From Streptomyces sp. XD-27 (lineage in GTDB: Bacteria; Actinomycetota; Actinomycetes; Streptomycetales; Streptomycetaceae), in assembly GCF_030553055.1 (NCBI RefSeq), contig NZ_CP130713.1, positions 6,758,001-6,822,000 on the forward strand: a DNA stretch of 64,000 bases, in the 5' to 3' direction. The translations under genes and the position numbers were made by a program. Under the pieces are notes generated by a model that did no database searches, had not been told where the DNA came from, and saw only the letters and a program-made list of their open reading frames with translations. Below are positions 62,250 through 64,000 of this stretch, piece by piece (the first letter of the stretch is position 1; each line of letters begins with the position of its first letter).

Positions 62250-64000
62250 GTGCACTCGGGACCCGAGACCACCGCCGATGCCGCCAGTGGCGGCACGGCC
62301 GCCGACCGGCCGGAGGAGCCGCCCGCGGCGGCCTCCGAGGCGGCCCACGGCGCCGCCGTAGCGCCCGAGCGACCGCGGACCGAGCCCGTCTCGTCCGGGA
62401 CGGGGCAGACGGAGGCGGGGCGGCCCGAGCGCCCGGCGGCTGATCGGCCCGAGGCCGCCCGGCCCGGTGCCGCCGCGACCGCCGACGCCGACGCTGTGCC
62501 ACCCGCCGGTGCCGCCGCGGCCGCCGACGCCGATGCCGTGCCACCTGCCGGGGGCTCCGCGGACGTCGCGCCCGTTGCCGTCCCGCCGCCCGCCCGGGGC
62601 AGGACGCGGCGGCAGCGGCTCGCCGGGTGGGCGCGGCGCGAGTGGCGGCGCAGCGCGCTCGCCGCGGCCGCCGGGCTCGCGCTCGGCCTCGCCTTCCCGC
62701 CGTACGGCGTGTGGCCGCTGTCGCTGGCCGCCGTCGCCGCGCTGAGCCTGCTCACCCGCGGCCGTACGGCGCGACAGGGCGCCTGGACCGGTTACGCCTT
62801 CGGGCTGCCGTTCTTCGTCCTCCTCCTCAAGTGGCTGCACGTCGTCGGCTGGGACGCCGTGGTGGGCCTGTCCCTCATCGAGGCGCTGTTCTTCCTGCCG
62901 CTGGGCGCCGCGCTCGCGCTCACCTCCCGGCTGCCCCTGTGGCCCCTGTGGGCCGCCTGCCTGTGGGTGGCGGAGGAGTGCCTCCGCGACCGGGCGCCGT
63001 TCGGCGGCTTCCCCTGGGGGCGGCTGGCGTTCGCCAACACCGGATCGCCCTACACCCCGCTCGCCGCGCTCGGCGGCGCTCCGCTGGTCACCTTCGCCGT
63101 CGCCCTCACCGGCGCGCTGCTGGCGGCCGTGGGGCTCGCGGCGTGGCGGGCGCGGGCGGGCGCGGGCGCGGCGGCGGGGGAGCCGAGAGCCCGGGGGAGC
63201 GCCCGGGTGGCGCTGGGCGCGGCCGGGGCGCTGGGCCTGGCCGCGGCCGTGACCGCCGCCGGGTACGCGGTGCCGGTGCCCACGGACGCCGACGACACCG
63301 TCGACATCGCCATCGTCCAGGGCAACGTGCAAAAGCCGGGCATGGACTTCCTGGGCCGTCCGATGAGGATCCTCAACAACCACGTCGAGCCGACGCTGCG
63401 GCTGGCCGAGGACGTCGAGGAGGGCCGCATCAAGCGCCCCGACCTCGTCATCTGGCCGGAGAACGCCTCCGACCTGGACCCGTTCAAGTACCGGCAGGTG
63501 TACGCCCGGATCGACGAGGCGGTCAAGGCGATCGGCGTCCCGGTCCTGGTCGGTGCCCTCATCGACCACCCCACCAAGAAGGGCTACGTCGAGAACCAGG
63601 GCATCGTGTGGGACCCGAAGACCGGCCCCGGCGCCTCGTACACCAAGCAGCACCCGGTGCCGTTCGGCGAGTACGTGCCCTTCCGCGAGGCGCTCAGCAA
63701 GGTGATCAGCAGGCTGGACCGGGTGCCGCGCGACTTCTACCCCGGCGACCACACCGGCGTGCTCCAGCTCGGCCCGGCCCGGCTCGGCGATGTGATCTGC
63801 TTCGAGGTCGCCTACGACGGGATCGTCCGGGACACCGTCAAGGCCGGGGCCCGAGCGCTGGTCATCCAGACCAACAACGCCACCTACGGCCGCACGGGCC
63901 AGCCCGAGCAGCAACTGGTGATGTCCCGGCTGCGGGCCATCGAACACGGGCGCGCCGTGGTGACCGCGGCCCCCAGCGGCATCAGCGCGGTCGTCGCGCC
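62250..64000 (+). CDS. lnt: Apolipoprotein N-acyltransferase (3' end beyond the window)
   Basis: At least 583 residues from GTG 62250 (GCAGGAAGG upstream), running off the window. The N-terminal ~115 residues are an Ala/Pro/Asp low-complexity extension with a duplicated ADADAVPPAG, then six hydrophobic helices (ALAAAAGLALGLAFPPYGVW onward). The extracytoplasmic nitrilase-type domain has the catalytic triad residues: Glu in LVIWPENASD, Lys in YTKQHPVPFGEYVPF, Cys in GDVICFEVAYDG. It N-acylates lipoproteins after signal peptide removal. Two lipoproteins in this window (10.0 and 52.6 kb) would be clients. Confidence 0.94.
   Translation, partial: MHSGPETTADAASGGTAADRPEEPPAAASEAAHGAAVAPERPRTEPVSSGTGQTEAGRPERPAADRPEAARPGAAATADADAVPPAGAAAAADADAVPPAGGSADVAPVAVPPPARGRTRRQRLAGWARREWRRSALAAAAGLALGLAFPPYGVWPLSLAAVAALSLLTRGRTARQGAWTGYAFGLPFFVLLLKWLHVVGWDAVVGLSLIEALFFLPLGAALALTSRLPLWPLWAACLWVAEECLRDRAPFGGFPWGRLAFANTGSPYTPLAALGGAPLVTFAVALTGALLAAVGLAAWRARAGAGAAAGEPRARGSARVALGAAGALGLAAAVTAAGYAVPVPTDADDTVDIAIVQGNVQKPGMDFLGRPMRILNNHVEPTLRLAEDVEEGRIKRPDLVIWPENASDLDPFKYRQVYARIDEAVKAIGVPVLVGALIDHPTKKGYVENQGIVWDPKTGPGASYTKQHPVPFGEYVPFREALSKVISRLDRVPRDFYPGDHTGVLQLGPARLGDVICFEVAYDGIVRDTVKAGARALVIQTNNATYGRTGQPEQQLVMSRLRAIEHGRAVVTAAPSGISAVVA

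Overview
The window is a Streptomyces-type actinobacterial chromosome segment. Reading frames have extreme GC3, GTG starts are common, and genes are packed into ATGA/GTGA-coupled operons. Typical families are present: WYL, ROK, Lrp and LuxR-AAA regulators, a SpoIIE-type phosphatase, GGDEF-EAL, an SCO6745-family protein, and a GH18 chitinase with DasR-like sites. I see no insertion sequence, prophage, CRISPR array, tRNA or rRNA.

Layout. 0-1.5 kb: the 5' end of an MFS transporter divergent from a ROK regulator. 1.6-6.7 kb: FMN riboswitch-ribD-ribE-ribBA-ribH, then hisE-hisG. 6.7-9.8 kb: a PH-domain protein and two coupled CNNM/CBS membrane proteins. 10-15.3 kb: a frameshifted lipoprotein, an orphan EccA-like AAA+ ATPase, a small P-loop kinase and a secreted C39-like protease. 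15.4-17.8 kb: a PAS-GGDEF-EAL protein. 17.9-31.4 kb: an accessory metabolic region that looks like an uncharacterised biosynthetic locus. It holds an FAD/Rieske oxidoreductase (frameshifted), an ATP-grasp ligase and an aldehyde dehydrogenase on the plus strand. Converging on them is a seven-gene minus-strand operon: unknown 678-aa protein, Rieske ferredoxin, 7Fe ferredoxin, Cys-tailed cupin, DUF3050 haem-oxygenase-like protein, second ATP-grasp ligase, methyltransferase. A ketopantoate-reductase-like enzyme and a P450 flank it. 31.6-40 kb: a large LuxR regulator, RidA with its divergent WYL regulator, and an ExaC-like aldehyde dehydrogenase with a GAF-domain regulator.

40-49 kb is a copper-associated region: a Met/His-rich membrane protein, a divergent anti-sigma/ECF-sigma pair, and an operon of small Met/His membrane protein, CopA-like ATPase (with an unusual ~200-residue low-complexity insertion) and PCuAC-like chaperone. 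Next to it is a P450 coupled to a DIT1/PvcA-family isocyanide synthase. 49-53.7 kb: an SCO6745-family protein with divergent TetR regulator, and a three-gene iron-siderophore-type ABC transporter with a 24-bp minisatellite between permease and ATPase. 53.8-64 kb: PIG-L deacetylase, SpoIIE-type phosphatase, GH18 chitinase, acyl-CoA dehydrogenase, Lrp regulator, amidohydrolase, a 690-bp gene-free stretch with a strong promoter and four stable hairpins (candidate ncRNA), and the start of lnt.

Two features recur. At three or four loci a gene would be restored by a single extra base, always in or beside a short G or C run, which points either to indel errors in the assembly or to slippage mutations. 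Short tandem repeats, often 24 bp, occur in and between genes. The two most promising systems are the DUF3050/ATP-grasp operon (22.4-28.6 kb) and the copper-neighbouring isocyanide synthase-P450 pair (46.8-49.0 kb).
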